The notes beneath the pieces were generated by a model. It did not search any database and had not been told where the DNA came from. It worked only from the letters and a program-made list of their open reading frames with translations. Below, piece by piece: positions 19,351 through 28,610 of a DNA stretch of 64,000 bases. Source of the DNA: Alphaproteobacteria bacterium Ga0077535 (GTDB lineage: Bacteria > Pseudomonadota > Alphaproteobacteria > Caulobacterales > Aquidulcibacteraceae); assembly GCA_001464425.1 (NCBI GenBank), contig LNEK01000038.1, positions 1 through 64,000 of the forward strand, given 5' to 3'. A program made the position numbers and the translations under genes. The first letter of the stretch is position 1. Every line of letters begins with the position of its first letter.

Positions 19351-20289
19351 ATGGTCCTGGACGCCCTTCCCGCCCTCTCGATGCGCGAGCGCCGCGATGA
19401 TCCGCATGCATTCGCGCAGAAGATGGGCGAGAGCTACACGCGGTTCGGCTTCGCTATAGTCCGCGATCATGGGCTCGATAGCGCAACGATCGCGCGGGCG
19501 CTTGTTGCGACGAAGAATTTCTTTGCGCTGCCGGAAGAAGTGAAGCGCCGCTACCACGTCGCGGGCGGTGCGGGACAGCGTGGCTACATTCCGTTTGGGG
19601 TTGAAGCAGCCAAGGGTGCGAAGGCGGTTGACCTCAAGGAGTTTTGGCACGTCGGGCGCGAGCTCGGCGAGGGCCACCGCTTTCGGCAATTCATGCCGCA
19701 TAATTTGTGGCCGGAGGAAATCGCCTCGTTCCGGGCTGATGTGTACGGGCTCTACGAAGCGCTCGATGCACTTGGTGCGGAGCTGCTGCAATCGATCGCG
19801 CTTTATTTGAACTTAGCGCCGGACTTTTTCGCCAGCGCGACGCGCGATGGCAATTCAGTGCTGCGTCTCCTGCACTATCCGCCGACGCCGCCGAACCCGA
19901 CAGGCGTGCGCGCTGAAGCGCATGAGGACATCAATGTCATCACGCTGTTGCTGGGTGCGGAGGAAGCGGGCTTGCAGCTGCTGACGCGTGAAGGCCAATG
20001 GCTCGCGGTCAATCCGCCGGAGGGCGCGCTTGTGGTGAATGTCGGCGACATGCTGCAGCGGCTGACCAATCACGTGCTGCCGTCAACGTCGCATCGCGTC
20101 GTCAATCCGGCGCCGGAGCGCGCGCACCTGCCGCGCTACTCGATCCCGTTTTTCCTGCACTTCGCGCCGGATTTTCTGATTGAGACGCTGCCAAGTTGCG
20201 TGAGCGCGGAAAATCCGAACCGCTATCCAACGCCGATCACGGCGCAGGATTTCCTGTACGAGCGGCTGCGCGAGATCAGGCTGGCTTAA
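19351..20289 (+). CDS. 2-oxoglutarate/Fe(II) oxygenase, isopenicillin-N-synthase family
   Basis: A 312-residue enzyme with an N-terminal DIOX_N-like region (SYTRFGFAIVRDHGLD) and a C-terminal 2OG-Fe(II) domain. The iron ligands are seen as H191-x-D193 (HEDINV) and H248 (TSHRVVNP), and the 2OG carboxylate would be held by R262-x-S264 (RYS). The family oxidises small molecules; the substrate cannot be inferred. It overlaps the end of the convergent serine-hydrolase gene by four bases. Confidence 0.87.
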   Translation: MVLDALPALSMRERRDDPHAFAQKMGESYTRFGFAIVRDHGLDSATIARALVATKNFFALPEEVKRRYHVAGGAGQRGYIPFGVEAAKGAKAVDLKEFWHVGRELGEGHRFRQFMPHNLWPEEIASFRADVYGLYEALDALGAELLQSIALYLNLAPDFFASATRDGNSVLRLLHYPPTPPNPTGVRAEAHEDINVITLLLGAEEAGLQLLTREGQWLAVNPPEGALVVNVGDMLQRLTNHVLPSTSHRVVNPAPERAHLPRYSIPFFLHFAPDFLIETLPSCVSAENPNRYPTPITAQDFLYERLREIRLA

Positions 20290-21287
20290 GCGTTCAGCAA
20301 CGCGCGCAGAAACGCAGCGTCGGACCAGGCGTTTTCGCCGCGCTCGCGGCGACGCATCGCGCGGAGGATGCCGGTGGCTTGGCGGGCAATGACGAGACGC
20401 TGTTGCGGCAAGAGATAGAGCCGCTGATCGCCGGCGCCGGCGGCCATACTGATCGGGCCGAATTGGCGGACGAGCGCGGGATCGGTGTCGACTTCCTGTG
20501 TGCGGCCGGGGCGCACGAGGCCGGGACGCCACAGCCACCATGAGAGGCCATAACCAGGATTGGCATTTGTGCCGATGAAGCATTGGGCGAGTGCGTCAGA
20601 GTCGAGCCTCCCCTCGCCGTCTTGCATCACGAACCAGCCGAAGCGGGCCCAATCGCGCGCGGTTAGGCCAGCGCCCGAGGGCATGTGCGGATTGCCATCG
20701 CTGCCGCGGCGCCAGTGCGTTGGGTTGATGTTGAGCGGATCGAAGACGCGGCGCTGCAAATAGGCGAGCGGATCGCTGTTGGTTTTGCGCTTGATGATCT
20801 CGCCGAAGATTTGAAATGGCGTCGGGCCGTAGGCAAAGCGCGCGCCGGGCGCTGCGCCGCTCTGGAAGGCGATGGCGTCCGCATAATTCGGCGGGCGGCC
20901 GATTGGGCCGCCTTCGATGCCGCTGGTGAGCGAGAGCAAATGGCGGATGGTGATACGGCGGCGATCGTCGTTGCGCCATTCGCTCAGCGTATCAGCGCAG
21001 GGCTCGTCCCAGCGGAGCAAGCGATCTTGCACGGCGGCGGCGGCGATGATCCCGGTGAAGCTCTTTGTGCCGCTGGCGAGTTCGTGGCCCGAAGTTGCGG
21101 CGCCGCCATTGGGATAATCTTCAAAGACAGTGCGCCCCTCGTGCATGACCAAGAGCGAGACACCGCGCCGCGCGGAAGAGTAAGCAGCGGCGGCCTGAAA
21201 ATCGAGAGCCTGCGCAAAGGCCGGCCCAGCGACGCATGCGGCGGCGCCGGCGGCGAGGAAGGTTCGGCGGTGAAGGCTCGGTGTCAT
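20286..21287 (-). CDS. Exported serine hydrolase, class C beta-lactamase family
   Basis: A 333-residue protein with a Tat-like signal (HRRTFLAAGAAACVAG...AFA). The catalytic SxxK motif is S72-G-T-K75. The second motif appears as YGPT rather than the common YxN. The fold is the class C beta-lactamase / penicillin-binding-like esterase family, which contains many periplasmic peptidases and esterases besides lactamases. I would not call it a resistance gene on this evidence. Confidence 0.82.
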   Translation of the reverse strand: MTPSLHRRTFLAAGAAACVAGPAFAQALDFQAAAAYSSARRGVSLLVMHEGRTVFEDYPNGGAATSGHELASGTKSFTGIIAAAAVQDRLLRWDEPCADTLSEWRNDDRRRITIRHLLSLTSGIEGGPIGRPPNYADAIAFQSGAAPGARFAYGPTPFQIFGEIIKRKTNSDPLAYLQRRVFDPLNINPTHWRRGSDGNPHMPSGAGLTARDWARFGWFVMQDGEGRLDSDALAQCFIGTNANPGYGLSWWLWRPGLVRPGRTQEVDTDPALVRQFGPISMAAGAGDQRLYLLPQQRLVIARQATGILRAMRRRERGENAWSDAAFLRALLNA

Positions 21288-21322
21288 GAGGCTTCTAACG
21301 CGGGCGCGCGCGATTTCCGTCG

Positions 21323-22291
21323 CTATGCCGGTGCAAAAACAACGCCGGTCATCCGTTCGCTGAGCGACCAGAGCTTATCTGCCAGTGCGGGATCGACGGC
21401 CCAAGGGCGCACGCCGGAGAAGTCCTTGGAGTCCGGCGGAACGAGTTCAGCGATATCGCAGTCTTCACAATAGACACCGCCCTTTCCGTCGAGCTGCGCG
21501 TTGGTTGCGCACCAGACGCTGGTGGCGGCGCCTTGGCTTGGCGTCTTAAAGCGCTCGTTGACGTTTCCGTGTTCATCGATCCAGCCCATGGCGCGCTTTT
21601 CTTCTTCGGGCATGTAGCGCTGCAGGTCCGTCATGATGCCGCCGGGGTGGACGGCGAAGGCGCGGACATTGTGCGGCGCGCCGCGTTTGTCGAGGCCGAT
21701 GGCGAAGAGCGCATTGGCGGACTTGGCGCGGCCATAGGCGACCCACTTGTGATACTCCGTTCGTTCGAAATTTGGGTCTTCCAGATCGGACGGGCTGATG
21801 CGGTGGCCGATCGAGGAGAGCGCAACCACGCGCGCGCCGTTGCCTGCGGCAGCGAGCGCCGGCCAGAGGCGCGCCGTGAGTTGGAAGTGGCCGAGGTGGT
21901 TGGTGGCGAATTGCGCCTCAAAGCCGCGCACATCGCGCATCAATGGCGAGGCCATGATGGCGGCGTTGTTGATGAGGATGTCGAGCTTCTTGGTCCGGGA
22001 GAGAAAACCGCCGGCGAACGCATCGATGCTTTGCGGATCGGAGAGATCGAGCGCGGCTTGTTCGACATTGGGAATACCGACCAGCGCTTTTTGCGCCTTC
22101 TCGGCGGAGCGCGCCGGCACGATCACGATTGCGCCAGCAGCGGCGAGCGCTTTGGTGGTCTCGAGGCCAAGCCCTGAATAGCCGCCGGTGACGATCGCGA
22201 CTTTGCCAGTGAGATCGCGACCGCCAATGGCGTCACGCGCCTCGGTACGCATGCCATAGCCGGAGTTGATGGGTTTTTGTTCGGTGGTCAT
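21323..22291 (-). CDS. Short-chain dehydrogenase/reductase (WW-oxidoreductase/retinol-dehydrogenase-like)
   Basis: A 322-residue SDR with nucleotide motif TGGYSGLG (35-42), NNAA in the fourth strand (ILINNAAIM), the catalytic Ser in VVALSSIGH and the YxxxK motif as YGRAK. The 30-residue lead and about 60 residues beyond the usual core fit the longer retinol-dehydrogenase-like SDRs. Substrate unknown. It lies in a run of unrelated genes on the same strand. Confidence 0.88.
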   Translation of the reverse strand: MTTEQKPINSGYGMRTEARDAIGGRDLTGKVAIVTGGYSGLGLETTKALAAAGAIVIVPARSAEKAQKALVGIPNVEQAALDLSDPQSIDAFAGGFLSRTKKLDILINNAAIMASPLMRDVRGFEAQFATNHLGHFQLTARLWPALAAAGNGARVVALSSIGHRISPSDLEDPNFERTEYHKWVAYGRAKSANALFAIGLDKRGAPHNVRAFAVHPGGIMTDLQRYMPEEEKRAMGWIDEHGNVNERFKTPSQGAATSVWCATNAQLDGKGGVYCEDCDIAELVPPDSKDFSGVRPWAVDPALADKLWSLSERMTGVVFAPA

Positions 22292-22347
22292 GCGTGCGTC
22301 TCCCCTGCTGGAAAAACGCTAGCGCCAGCGTACGCCCAAGGCTAGCG

Positions 22348-22776
22348 CTAAGCGGCGTTGATCAGGCTGACGCAAGCGCGACAACGCTCACTATCAGCGT
22401 CCACGCGCTCAGTGATATCTTGGTACATCCCGATCACGCCGATGATGTCGCCTTCGGCGTTGCGCAGCGGCCATTTGCTCGTTTCCAGCCAAATAATCTC
22501 GCCGCTGTCCTTGGTGATTTTTTCCAGCAAGCCGACCTTGGCGACGCCGGTGAACATGATCTCCGCGTCATCTGCGCGGAAAGCCGCGGCTTGCTCTGGG
22601 TGATAGAAGAAATAATCGGAGCGGCCGACAAATTGGCTCGGGTCAGCAACGCCGGCGTCCTCCGCGAAGAGCCGATTGCAGCCGATAAAGCGCGAGTCAC
22701 GGTCCTTCCAAAACAAGCGCACGGACAGCGTGTCCAGTACTTGTACAAGAACTTCCGGGGAGAGAGCATTGAACAT
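22348..22776 (-). CDS. Single-PAS-domain protein
   Basis: A 142-residue protein made almost wholly of one PAS fold (about 10-130): RLFWKDRDSRFIGCNRLFAEDAG, then EIIWLETSKWPLRNAEGDIIGVIGMYQDITERVDA. No output domain is attached, so it is either a sensor that acts on a partner or a remnant of a larger signalling protein. A Cys pair (CRAC) lies near the C-terminus. Ligand unknown. Confidence 0.82.
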   Translation of the reverse strand: MFNALSPEVLVQVLDTLSVRLFWKDRDSRFIGCNRLFAEDAGVADPSQFVGRSDYFFYHPEQAAAFRADDAEIMFTGVAKVGLLEKITKDSGEIIWLETSKWPLRNAEGDIIGVIGMYQDITERVDADSERCRACVSLINAA

Positions 22777-22858
22777 GGCGCCAGCCTGCGCGCGGCATGG
22801 CTTATTTTGCGCTAATCTAACTGCAGATTTACCCTATGCCGTTCGGCCTATGGGTCGC

Positions 22859-24043
22859 CTAAACCTCGATGGGGCGGACACAAGCGGCGGATTGCTTGGC
22901 GCGCTGGCGCGCTTGGTCCGTGTCGAGGCCGCGCGCGAGCGCTACGCCCATGCGCCGCTTTTTGAAGCTTTCGGGTTTTCCGAAGAGGCGCAGTTCGGTT
23001 TCAGGAATTGCGAGCGCTTCCGCAACGCCGTCGAACGCGATGCCTTGCGCTTCCATGCCGCCATAGATCACAGCACTAGCGCCGGGCGCGCGGAGGCTGA
23101 CATCAACCGGCAGGCCAAGAATGGCGCGGGCGTGCAGCGCGAATTCGCTTTGCTCTTGGGAGACGAGCGTGACGAGGCCGGTGTCGTGCGGGCGTGGGCT
23201 GACTTCGGAGAACCAGACGTCGTCGCCTTTGACGAACAGCTCGACGCCGAAGATGCCAAAGCCGCCGAGCGCTTCGGTGACTTTACCGGCGATGTCGCGC
23301 GCGCGTTCGAGGGCTTTCGCGCTCATCGCTTGCGGCTGCCAGCTTTCGACGTAGTCGCCATCGACTTGGACGTGGCCGATGGGTTCACAAAAATGCGTGC
23401 CGGATGCGGAGCGCACGGTGAGCAGCGTGATCTCGAAATCGAAATTGATCTGCCCTTCGATGATGATGCGGCGCTGCTTCACGCGGCCGCCCGAGGTGGC
23501 GGTTTCCCACGCAGGATAGAGATCATCCGGCCCCTTCACGCGGCTCTGGCCTTTACCAGAGGACGACATCACCGGCTTGATGAAACACGGATAGCCAATC
23601 TTTTCGACCGCCGCCTTCATCTCGGGAAACTGTGACGCGAACTCGTAAGGAGACGTCGGCAAGCTGAGCTTGTCGGCGGCGAGCTCGCGGATGTGCTCGC
23701 GGTTCATCGTCGTGAGCGCTGCATACGCGGTAGGAATGACGCGAACCGGAATTTCGTCTTCGAGCAGCAGCAGCTGCGTTGTATCGATCGCTTCAATCTC
23801 TGGCACGATGATGTGCGGACGCTCCTGCTCAATCAGGGCGCGCAGGGCTTTGCCATCAGTCATATCGACGACGTGGGCGCTATGGGCGACTTGCTGCGCC
23901 GGCGCATTGGCGTACCGATCTACGACGATGGTCTCGACGCCAAGGCGCTGCAGCTCGATGACGACTTCCTTGCCGAGTTCGCCGCCGCCAAGAAACATGA
24001 CGCGGATGGCGGAAGGAGAAAGCGGGGTGCCGATGCGAGTCAT
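22859..24043 (-). CDS. purT: Formate-dependent phosphoribosylglycinamide formyltransferase
   Basis: A 394-residue ATP-grasp enzyme with an N-terminal Rossmann-like part ([21 protein letters not shown]), the ATP-grasp core ([17 protein letters not shown]) and the C-terminal segment with [15 protein letters not shown], all typical of PurT. It formylates GAR in purine synthesis using formate and ATP. Length matches the family (about 390). The FHDA-motif gene lies 13 bp upstream on the same strand. Confidence 0.96.
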   Translation of the reverse strand: MTRIGTPLSPSAIRVMFLGGGELGKEVVIELQRLGVETIVVDRYANAPAQQVAHSAHVVDMTDGKALRALIEQERPHIIVPEIEAIDTTQLLLLEDEIPVRVIPTAYAALTTMNREHIRELAADKLSLPTSPYEFASQFPEMKAAVEKIGYPCFIKPVMSSSGKGQSRVKGPDDLYPAWETATSGGRVKQRRIIIEGQINFDFEITLLTVRSASGTHFCEPIGHVQVDGDYVESWQPQAMSAKALERARDIAGKVTEALGGFGIFGVELFVKGDDVWFSEVSPRPHDTGLVTLVSQEQSEFALHARAILGLPVDVSLRAPGASAVIYGGMEAQGIAFDGVAEALAIPETELRLFGKPESFKKRRMGVALARGLDTDQARQRAKQSAACVRPIEV

Positions 24044-24056
24044 TCGGTGATCCTAA

Positions 24057-24470
24057 TTATCTGGGCGGCCAATTGCCATCGTAGTCGATCGGCTCGCAAG
24101 CCAGCGACACCTTCTTCGCGACGATCGCGCCGCCGACTCCGTAAACCGGATCGAGATCGACCGAGAAGCCAGCTTCGACTTTACGGATGTTCAATTGATC
24201 GAGAATGCCAGCGTCGCCAGTGAAGCCATCGAGATCGACGTCCTGAATTCCCTCGAACTCGAAACGCACCGCGCAGTGCTTGTCCTGGACGTAGTGCCCC
24301 CGCGCATCGAGCTCGCGCGTCATCCGAAATGCGCGAACACGCATACGACCGTGACCGGATAGGTCGATGCTGAGATCAGTGATGTATGCATCGTGAAAGC
24401 TTGGGATGTATCCGAACCAATCGCGCAACTCAGTGGCGCCCGGGACATCATCGATAGAGTCGATCGCCAT
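24057..24470 (-). CDS. Small protein with FHDA motif, Imm50-like
   Basis: A 137-residue protein. Near its N-terminus, WFGYIPSFHDAYITDLSID matches the FHDA-containing opening seen in Imm50-like and related small proteins; the rest alternates strands and ends CEPIDYDGNWPPR. The ATG at 24468-24470 has a strong GGAGGAGGG upstream inside the end of ilvC, whose stop is one base before this start. The immunity-protein likeness is a motif impression only; no toxin gene is adjacent. Confidence 0.65.
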   Translation of the reverse strand: MAIDSIDDVPGATELRDWFGYIPSFHDAYITDLSIDLSGHGRMRVRAFRMTRELDARGHYVQDKHCAVRFEFEGIQDVDLDGFTGDAGILDQLNIRKVEAGFSVDLDPVYGVGGAIVAKKVSLACEPIDYDGNWPPR

Positions 24471-24471
24471 G

Positions 24472-25415
24472 CTACCCTCCTCCCAGCAATCCGCGCACAG
24501 TGCGTCCCGCGCCTTCGATCGGATGCTGTGCGGCGGCTTCGCGCATCTTCGCCAAGTTCTGCGCCCCGGCGCGGTGTTCGGCCATCCATTGCGCGGCGAA
24601 TTTGCCGCTTTGAACATCGGCCATCACGGCGCGCATGGCGTCTTTCACACGTGCGTCGATGATGCGCGGGCCGGTGACGTATTCGCCGTATTCGGCGGTG
24701 TTGGAGATGGCAAGGTGCATGCCGGCGATGCCGCGTTCGTGGATGAGATCGGACAGCAATTTCACTTCGTGCAGGCAATCGAAATAGGCGAGCTCCGGCG
24801 GCGTGCCGGCTTCGACTTGCACCTCCCATGCTGTGCGGATGAGATGCGTGAGGCCGCCGCAGAGGACGACTTGCTCGCAATAGAGATCGCCCTCGGTTTC
24901 GATCTTAAAGGTTGACGGGATCATACCGGCGCGGCCGCAGCCGATGGCTGCGCCGTATGAGTATGCGAGCGCTTCGGCGCCGCCGGTGTCTTGCGCCATG
25001 GCGACGATGCACGGCAGGCCGCCGCCTCGTGTGAAGGCTTCACGACGTTCACGTCCGCCGGTGGTTTGATGAAACCAAAATGATAGGCGAAGCCGTGGAC
25101 GAACATGAGCGTTTGGCCGGCGCGCAGATGCGGCGCGATTTCAGCGGCGTAGAGATCGGGCATTACTTCGTCGGGCGCGCACATGACGAGGATGTCCGCT
25201 GTTTGCGCGGCTTGCGCGACGGTGATGGGTGAAAAACCATCGCCCCTCGCCTGCTCGGCGCGGCGGGCGGCGGCATGGAGCGCCACCGCGACATCGACGC
25301 CGCTGTCGCGCAAGTTTAGCGCGTGCGCGTGGCCTTGCGCACCGTAGCCGATCACGGCGACGCGTTTGGCGCGGATCAACGCAAGATCGGCGTCGCGTTC
25401 GTACAGCACGCGCAT
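24472..25415 (-). pseudogene. ilvC: Ketol-acid reductoisomerase gene, frame broken by an internal deletion
   Basis: The first part (25415 down to about 25045) encodes the class I IlvC N-terminus, including RVAVIGYGAQGHAHALNLRDSG and HFGFIKPPADVNVV. The expected next block, about 14 residues with the PKGPGH loop, is missing, and the sequence resumes one frame over with FTRGGGLPCIVAMAQDTGGAEA and runs to TAG at 24472-24474, keeping DLYCEQVVLCGG and AYFDCLHEVKLLSDL. Only about five bases replace the missing ~42, a net loss near 37 bp. The junction lies in GTGAAGGCTTCAC at 25031-25043. As written, no functional enzyme would be made. A sequencing or assembly error is possible. Confidence 0.85.
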
Positions 25416-25486
25416 GGCATTTCCTCGGGTTTGGCTCTTTGCGTCTCTAGCCCGGGCCACTAGCTTAAGCAAAGAGGAGCGAAGCA

Positions 25487-26023
25487 ATGGCGAGTGCGGG
25501 CGAGATCGTGCGCTTTTGGCGCGATGCGGGGCAGAAAGCGTGGTTCGTCAAGGACGAGGCGTTCGACGGCCGTTGCCGCGGCTACGAGGCTGAGCATCAC
25601 GCAGCGGCGCGGCGCGAGTTGACGCATTGGGAGCTGGATGCCGAAGGCGCGCTGGCGCTGCTCATCCTGCTCGATCAGATCCCACGCAATATCTTCCGCA
25701 ATTCTCCGCACGCGTTTGCGACCGATGGGCTGGCGCAAGCGATTGCAACGCGCGCGATTGAGCGGCGCTTCGATGCCGCGACAGACACCGAGATGCGGAT
25801 GTTCTTCTATCTGCCGTTCGAACACGCTGAGGATTTGGCGCTGCAAGAGCGCTGCGTGATGCTGACTGAGGCGCTGCGCAATCCAGATTATTTGAAATAC
25901 GCAATCGTCCACCGCGACATCATCGCGCGGTTTGGCCGTTTCCCGCATCGCAATTCCGTTCTCGGGCGTAAGAGTACGCCAGAGGAATTACAGTTCTTGG
26001 CTGAAGGCGGGTTCGCCGGTTAG
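25487..26023 (+). CDS. DUF924 family protein
   Basis: A 178-residue cytoplasmic, mostly helical protein with the DUF924 hallmarks ILLDQIPRNIFRNSPHAFATD and the C-terminal FGRFPHRNSVLGRKSTPEE. The family resembles TPR-like helical bundles and has no settled function. It is divergent from ilvC, and its end overlaps the convergent next gene by four bases. Confidence 0.9.
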   Translation: MASAGEIVRFWRDAGQKAWFVKDEAFDGRCRGYEAEHHAAARRELTHWELDAEGALALLILLDQIPRNIFRNSPHAFATDGLAQAIATRAIERRFDAATDTEMRMFFYLPFEHAEDLALQERCVMLTEALRNPDYLKYAIVHRDIIARFGRFPHRNSVLGRKSTPEELQFLAEGGFAG

Positions 26024-26955
26024 CGGATCGGCGCGTCGAACGCGTATTTCCAATTGCCTTCGTAATCGCGCGTCCACACCGAGATGTAACGGCCGGTTTG
26101 GCGCGTGCCATCGGGCAGCGTCATCACTGAATTGCCCCAGGTCCAGCCCATGTCGCCGCGGGCGGAGACGCGCGCGGTTTCAGGCGTCCAGGTCAAGCGC
26201 GCGCCCTGCGGCCAGCCGGTGTAGGTGTGCGCGATGCCAGCGCGGCCGCTGGCGATCTCGGTGCTGGTGACGATGAGCGCGTCTTCGGCGGCGTAGTGCT
26301 CGAACGCTGCCGGAACGCCATCGGCCTGTGCTTTGGCGTTGAAGGCGCGGTCTACGGCCAACAATTCGGCGACGGCGGCGGCGGCCAATTCTTCCTCGGT
26401 GCGCGATCCAGCAAGCTCCGAGAGACGCAGCACCAAGCGGCCCACCGCATCCGTGTTGCCGACGCAGGCGCGCGACAACGACGTGGCGCGGCCCTCAAAC
26501 GCGATCTCGACGAAGGCTTGCTCGCCATTCGCGCAGACGTCCGTCGAGCCGCCGACTTGGCCAGCGACGCCTGAAACACTGCGCGCCAGCGCCGCGATTT
26601 CGGTGCGCTGAACAGCGGCGACTGTATCGACGCGCGGCGCGTCACCGCCCCAGAGCCACCAGCCGGTCGAGGGATGGCCGGTAAAGCGGCGCACGTAGAG
26701 CAAAGCGCTGTCGGCGCGCTGGTCATAGCGAATGACGCGCGCGACGCCGCCGCGCGACGGCGCGATGGTGACGCGCACGGAAACCGGGATGCCTTCTGCG
26801 ACGATGAGTGAGCGGCCGCCAGTTGTCGGCGTAACATCGGCAGAGAGCAGCGCCTGCGCCCATTGCGGCGCACGGAGCGCGAGATTTTGCGCTAAAGCAG
26901 GCGCGCTCATCAGCAATGCCGCACCGCACAAAGCGGCGCCAAGCCAGTGTCTCAT
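26020..26955 (-). CDS. Exported protein with C-terminal SnoaL/DUF4440-like domain
   Basis: A 311-residue protein with a signal peptide (MRHWLGAALCGAALLMSAPALAQ). The C-terminal 115 residues (from about AELLAVDRAFNAKAQADG) look like a SnoaL-like/DUF4440 cone-shaped fold, with a late WKYAFDAP strand. The N-terminal 190 residues are beta-rich with two Cys and no family I recognise. Function unknown; such domains often bind small hydrophobic ligands. Confidence 0.75.
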   Translation of the reverse strand: MRHWLGAALCGAALLMSAPALAQNLALRAPQWAQALLSADVTPTTGGRSLIVAEGIPVSVRVTIAPSRGGVARVIRYDQRADSALLYVRRFTGHPSTGWWLWGGDAPRVDTVAAVQRTEIAALARSVSGVAGQVGGSTDVCANGEQAFVEIAFEGRATSLSRACVGNTDAVGRLVLRLSELAGSRTEEELAAAAVAELLAVDRAFNAKAQADGVPAAFEHYAAEDALIVTSTEIASGRAGIAHTYTGWPQGARLTWTPETARVSARGDMGWTWGNSVMTLPDGTRQTGRYISVWTRDYEGNWKYAFDAPIR

Positions 26956-27026
26956 CGCCTCATCCCCCGAAGTCCTAAAGCTGGCCGAAACCTAGCCTGC
27001 CGAATTCGGAGGCGGAAGCCGCAAGG

Positions 27027-27527
27027 TCAGTGCTCCGGGGGCGTCCGGACCGGCTGGCCATCGCGCAGCACCCAGCGCGCGGTTCCGGCCACCCGGTCAA
27101 TCTCGGCCTGCAGATCGCGTATCTCGCGCGGCATGCCGGCGCTGGTGCCGCCATAATCCACAAGCCGTTTGGTGCGGCCGTCGCGGATGAGCGTGATGGT
27201 GGTGGTCGGCAAGTCGGTCATCTGGCCGCGATATTCGTCGTTCAATTGATCGAAGCCGACAGCGTCGAAGCGCTCCAGCAAACGCGCGACATCGGCGCTT
27301 GGAACTTGCGCGGTTTGACGGCCGGTAACGTTGACGAAGGCGCGGCCTTCATAGGTGACGGCGCCGTCGCCATCGATAGTGACGGTGTAGGCCGGACAAT
27401 AGCCGTAGCACTCAGTGCGCTGAAGTGTGATCTGCATCGGGCCCTCCTCGGCCGGCGCTTCTGTCGGCGCACACGCGACCATCGCGATCGCGGCAACCAA
27501 GGCGCCGAAGGCGCGTCTCAAACCCAT
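27027..27527 (-). CDS. DUF6438-type lipoprotein
   Basis: A 166-residue lipoprotein (lipobox MVAC at 16-19). It contains the family-defining stretch LQRTECYGYCPAYTVTIDGDGAVTYEG in two adjacent strands, and a second half with RDGRTKRLVDYGG. Periplasmic or outer-membrane location is inferred from the lipobox. No known function. Confidence 0.82.
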   Translation of the reverse strand: MGLRRAFGALVAAIAMVACAPTEAPAEEGPMQITLQRTECYGYCPAYTVTIDGDGAVTYEGRAFVNVTGRQTAQVPSADVARLLERFDAVGFDQLNDEYRGQMTDLPTTTITLIRDGRTKRLVDYGGTSAGMPREIRDLQAEIDRVAGTARWVLRDGQPVRTPPEH

Positions 27528-27628
27528 GCGTCAACTCCTTGGAGCAGTGACGACCTAGCACGCCGAACACCTCGGCGCACCCAGCCCTGCTCTTCGGGCC
27601 AGAGTGAGGCAAAGACGCGGCGAAGCCC

Positions 27629-28546
27629 CTATCGCGAGAGCTCCGCTTCGGCGGCTGCGATGCGGGCGGCTAAATCGGTCTCGGGAACTCGCGGCCAATC
27701 CGGCATCTGGCCGCCGATCCAGGTGAATTGGCGTTTGGCGTAGCGGCGGGTGTCGCGCTGGCCGATTTCGGCGGCGGCTTCGAGGCTGATCTCGCCGTGG
27801 AGATAAGTTGTAAGCGCGGGCGCGCCGTGGGCTTTTGTTGCAGGTAATGCAGGATCCAGATTGCGCGCGGCGAAGGCGCGGACTTCGTCGAGCGCGCCGT
27901 GTTCGAGCATGGTTTCGAAACGGCGGTTGATGACGGCGTAGAGCGCTTCGCGGTCTGGCGTCAGCGCGATCCCGGCCCACGCCTCGCGCGGCAGCGGCGG
28001 CGCGGTGGCGGCTTGTAGAGAGGTGATGCTTTCGCCGGTTGTTTCCAGCACTTCAAGCGCGCGTAGAATGCGCGGCGTATCGTTGGGTTCGAGGCGCGAG
28101 GCCGTGATTGGATCGCGTGCGGCAAGTTCGGCGTGCAAAGCGGGCGCGCCTTCGCTTTCAGCACGGGCGCGCAATGCGGCGCGAGTCTCGGGATCGGCGG
28201 CGGGGATGTCGGCGAGGCCTTGGGTCAGCGCTTTGAAGTAGAGCCCGGTGCCGCCGACGATGATCGGGGTTTTACCGCGCGATTGGATATCGGCGATGGC
28301 GGCGAGCGCATCGGTGAGCCAGCGGCCTGTGGAGTAAAGCTCAGCGGCGTCGATGTGGCCGTAGAGGTGATGCGGCGCTTGAGCCTCCTCCTCCGGCGAC
28401 GGGCGCGCGGTCAGGACGCGGAAGTCACGATAGACCTGCATCGAATCCGCGTTGACGATTTCGCCGCCGATACGCTCCGCAAGGGCAAGCGCCAAAGCGG
28501 ACTTGCCGCTGGCGGTGGGGCCCATGATGAGGAGCGCGCGCTTCAT
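27629..28546 (-). CDS. miaA: tRNA dimethylallyltransferase
   Basis: A 305-residue enzyme that adds dimethylallyl to A37 of tRNAs reading UNN codons. P-loop GPTASGKS sits near residue 9-16, DSMQVYRDFRVLTARP and GGTGLYFKAL follow, and the C-terminal RYAKRQFTWI is typical. I start at ATG 28544-28546 rather than nine codons upstream. Divergent from serB, an arrangement common in alphaproteobacteria. Confidence 0.95.
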   Translation of the reverse strand: MKRALLIMGPTASGKSALALALAERIGGEIVNADSMQVYRDFRVLTARPSPEEEAQAPHHLYGHIDAAELYSTGRWLTDALAAIADIQSRGKTPIIVGGTGLYFKALTQGLADIPAADPETRAALRARAESEGAPALHAELAARDPITASRLEPNDTPRILRALEVLETTGESITSLQAATAPPLPREAWAGIALTPDREALYAVINRRFETMLEHGALDEVRAFAARNLDPALPATKAHGAPALTTYLHGEISLEAAAEIGQRDTRRYAKRQFTWIGGQMPDWPRVPETDLAARIAAAEAELSR

Positions 28547-28610
28547 GCCGCGTCCAGTAGCGCATAAGCGCACGGCGCCCTAGAGCAGAGCCTCAAAAGC
28601 GTTGGATTCT

